A stretch of 8,038 nt of DNA from JAHFLQ01 sp964432465 (lineage in GTDB: Bacteria > Patescibacteriota > Minisyncoccia > UBA6257 > WO2-44-18): contig CAYSNI010000055.1 in assembly GCA_964432465.1 (NCBI GenBank), positions 1 through 8,038 on the forward strand. The letters are read 5' to 3'. Under the pieces are notes generated by a model. The model was not told where the DNA came from, did not search any database, and saw nothing but the letters and a program-made list of their open reading frames with translations. Both the position numbers and the translations under genes were made by a program. Shown piece by piece: positions 6,270-8,038 of the stretch (its first letter is position 1; every line of letters begins with the position of its first letter).

Positions 6270-7793
6270 GTGCAGAAATTCTACATCACCACTTCAATAC
6301 CGTACGTAAACTCCGTTCCGCACCTCGGCAATGTACTGGACTCGGTCTACGCGGACGTACTCGCGCGCTACAAAAGAGAGCGTGGCTTTGATGTGAGATT
6401 TTTGACCGGCTCTGATGAGCACGGCGTGAAAATTGTCCGTAGCGCCGCCGCTACCGGCCTTACCCCAAATGAGTTCGTGGATAAAAATTCGGCTCAATTC
6501 AAAGCGTTGAAGGAGGCGCTGAATCTTTCCTGGAATGATTTTATCCGTACCAGTGATCGGAAGCGTCATTGGCCGGGAGCGCAAAAAATATGGAAAAAGC
6601 TGGAAGAAGCGGGTGATTTATATAAAAAAATCTATCGTGGCCTCTATTGCGTTGGCCATGAGGCATTTGTAACCGAAAAAGACCTTGGTCCCGTTAGAAG
6701 CCGACCTGCCGGTGCGGCAGTGGCTACGGCCACCACGGGGCGGCCTGCTTCTAACGGGATGGAGGCGTGGGTTTGTAACGATCACCAAACCGTTCCTGAA
6801 ATAGTTGAAGAAGAGAACTGGTTTTTCAAGCTTTCTAAATATTCCAAAGAAATTGAGAAGAGGATTATTACCAAAAAATTTGTAATTACGCCCGAATCCC
6901 GCGAGCACGAGATTTTATCGCTTTTAAAGACCGGGCTGGAAGATATCAGCTTTTCCCGTCCGAGCAAGGACTTAAGCTGGGGAGTGCCCGTGCCTGGCGA
7001 CGATACTCAGACGATCTATGTGTGGGCGGAGGCTCTAGTCTCTTACATCTCTGCGCTCGGTTACGGCTCGGATAATGAGGCTGATTTTGAGAAATTTTGG
7101 CTTAATACTGACGAAATTACCCAGGTAATCGGCAAGGATAACCTCCGATTTCATGCGGCGATCTGGCCGGGTATACTGCTCGCCTCCGGCCTACCCCTGC
7201 CCAAGACTCTTTTCGTACACGGCTTTTTAACTGTAGACGGAAAAAAGATCTCTAAAACCGTCGGCAATGTGATTGATCCGTTTGAACTTATAAAGAAATA
7301 CGGCACCGATGCCGTCCGCTACTATCTCTTAAAGGAAATTTCTCCGTTTGAAGACGGTGATTTTAGCTATGAAAAATTTGAAACTTTGTATAACAGCGAT
7401 CTTGCGAACGGCATCGGAAATTTTACAGCTAGGGTCTTAGCTTTAGGTGAGAAAGCGAGTGAGCTTAAAGGAACGGCTTCAAAAGAAATTATCGCCAAAA
7501 TCGAAGAAATTAAAAAGATTTTTGAAACGAAACTTTTGGAATTTAAATTTCACGAGGCTGCTGCGGCAATCTGGGAGCTGGTGCATTTCGGCGATGTTTA
7601 TGTAAATAACGAGAAGCCTTGGGAAGGAAGCAAGCCGGAAGTTATTCTCAACGCGACAATAATTCTCGAAGAGCTGGCTAATCTGCTTTTGCCATTTCTG
7701 CCATCTACCGCCGGTAAGATATCGGCAAGTATTTCTCATGGCAAGGATTCAATTTCTGTTAAGAAAGGCGAGGCGCTTTTCCCGCGTTTATAA
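6270..7793 (+). CDS. metG: Methionyl-tRNA synthetase
   Basis: This class I enzyme charges tRNA-Met, including the initiator, in the cytosol. The 507-residue product starts MQKFYITTSIPYVN, the usual MetRS N-terminus, which supports the GTG start at 6270. The HIGH-type motif is HLGN (18-21), the KMSKS-type loop is KISKT (326-330), and GSDEHG lies at 47-52. The zinc knuckle in the connective-peptide region reads C127-x2-H130 and C169-x2-H172; the second ligand is His where one-knuckle relatives such as the Thermus enzyme have Cys. Between these halves sits a 23-codon palindromic insertion (141-163). The anticodon-binding domain follows (about 365-490) with NNEKPW (446-451). No C-terminal EMAP-type tRNA-binding domain is present. 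No Shine-Dalgarno sequence is visible, and a repeat cluster and terminator lie just upstream. The frame is intact. Confidence 0.94.
   Translation: MQKFYITTSIPYVNSVPHLGNVLDSVYADVLARYKRERGFDVRFLTGSDEHGVKIVRSAAATGLTPNEFVDKNSAQFKALKEALNLSWNDFIRTSDRKRHWPGAQKIWKKLEEAGDLYKKIYRGLYCVGHEAFVTEKDLGPVRSRPAGAAVATATTGRPASNGMEAWVCNDHQTVPEIVEEENWFFKLSKYSKEIEKRIITKKFVITPESREHEILSLLKTGLEDISFSRPSKDLSWGVPVPGDDTQTIYVWAEALVSYISALGYGSDNEADFEKFWLNTDEITQVIGKDNLRFHAAIWPGILLASGLPLPKTLFVHGFLTVDGKKISKTVGNVIDPFELIKKYGTDAVRYYLLKEISPFEDGDFSYEKFETLYNSDLANGIGNFTARVLALGEKASELKGTASKEIIAKIEEIKKIFETKLLEFKFHEAAAAIWELVHFGDVYVNNEKPWEGSKPEVILNATIILEELANLLLPFLPSTAGKISASISHGKDSISVKKGEALFPRL
6689..6759. repeat. In-frame GC-rich palindromic insertion in metG
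   Basis: The 13-mer TCCCGTTAGAAGC (6689-6701) is repeated exactly in inverted form at 6747-6759. Inside lie two further hairpins: CTGCCG/CGGCAG with a 3-base loop (6706-6720), and TGGC/GCCA with loop TACG (6721-6732). From CCC at 6690 to GGG at 6758 the unit is exactly 69 bases, or 23 codons (P141-G163). Its composition is Ala, Pro, Arg, Thr and Gly-rich, unlike the rest of MetRS. On the opposite strand, in the matching codon phase, it also starts PVRSRP and ends SASNG without a stop. This is what a mobile coding palindrome would look like; its identity with any described element is not known. Confidence 0.85.
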
Positions 7794-7794
7794 T
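7789..7794 (+). promoter_or_regulatory. -10 box just before the last gene
   Basis: A perfect TATAAT overlaps the metG stop codon and ends 7 bases before the ATG at 7802, the distance expected for a leaderless transcript. No -35 hexamer is recognisable at 16-18 bases upstream. The surroundings are AT-rich, which lowers the weight of the match. Confidence 0.35.
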
Positions 7795-7801
7795 AAATAA
7801 A

Positions 7802-8038
7802 ATGGAATCCCCAGACTTCCTCAAAAAGAAATACAGTGAGCTCCACACCTCGGAAGAGGTAGCCTCAGCCGCTGAAAGAACGGAAAAAAGAACCGGCAAA
7901 CGGGTTTCTGAAAAGCCGGTTGACCGCATCCAAAATTACCTCAATCGTTTCACCGAGATTATTGAGCGGAAAGACGCTCCTGAGAAGGAGAGGGGAATTG
8001 AAGCGCTCAAATCCCTCCTCCATAAGGAGTTCGTCATC
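7802..8038 (+). CDS. Unrecognised protein, N-terminal 79 codons only
   Basis: An open frame begins with ATG at 7802, eight bases after the metG stop, and runs to the window edge without a stop. The 79 visible residues start MESPDFLKKKY and are strongly charged, rich in Glu, Lys and Arg. They have a helical pattern, for example VDRIQNYLNRFTEIIERK (40-57) and ERGIEALKSLLHKEF (63-77). No signal peptide, membrane segment, zinc motif or catalytic motif is visible. Amphipathic helices suggest a soluble helical domain. I do not recognise a family. Support for it being real comes from its close spacing to metG, the absence of stops, the -10 box before the ATG and codon use like its neighbours. Confidence 0.65.
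   Translation, partial: MESPDFLKKKYSELHTSEEVASAAERTEKRTGKRVSEKPVDRIQNYLNRFTEIIERKDAPEKERGIEALKSLLHKEFVI

Noticed and set aside
6689..6759. Calling the metG insertion a Rickettsia palindromic element
   Set aside because: The behaviour is similar, but I cannot show sequence kinship and the gene set does not suggest Rickettsia.
6618..6908. Minus-strand open frame of 96 codons opposite metG
   Set aside because: It lies wholly within the clear MetRS gene. It stays open partly because the palindromic insertion reads without stops on both strands. There is no family resemblance.

Overview
The window looks like a chromosomal segment from a small-genome bacterium of the Candidate Phyla Radiation (Patescibacteria, Parcubacteria-like). 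This is an inference from four things: the gene set, a shortened RecO, start codons without Shine-Dalgarno sequences that often sit just after a -10 box, and repeat-like insertions inside housekeeping genes. No taxonomic marker was compared. All genes are on the + strand and tightly packed.

Layout. Positions 1-141 hold no convincing gene, only weak promoter-like and repeat-like sequence. Next come a short RecO recombination mediator (142-648), an anchored extracellular protein built of Ig-like/DUF11-type modules (664-2388), and a single-chain class II glycyl-tRNA synthetase (2390-3835) that starts one base after the previous stop. These three look like one transcription unit. An M16 zinc peptidase (3865-5133) and an AI-2E/PerM-family membrane protein (5157-6176) follow, each with its own -10-like element just before its ATG. 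The 93-base gap 6177-6269 holds a probable Rho-independent terminator and a cluster of short direct and inverted repeats. Methionyl-tRNA synthetase (6270-7793, GTG start) follows, then the first 79 codons of an unrecognised gene (7802 to the window end).

The genes do not form an obvious pathway. They cover translation (GlyRS, MetRS), recombination (RecO), proteolysis (M16), membrane transport or an undefined membrane role (AI-2E family), and the cell surface (Ig-like protein).

The most interesting signal lies inside the two synthetase genes. MetRS carries a 69-base, 23-codon GC-rich hairpin with perfect 12-13 bp terminal inverted repeats, placed between the two halves of its zinc knuckle. 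GlyRS carries a perfect 24-bp palindrome followed by an AT-rich 25-bp tandem repeat between its zinc cysteine pairs. It also carries a 14-bp tandem repeat just after motif 3. All are in frame and sit where the families tolerate length variation. They resemble, by analogy only, the coding palindromic elements described in Rickettsia.
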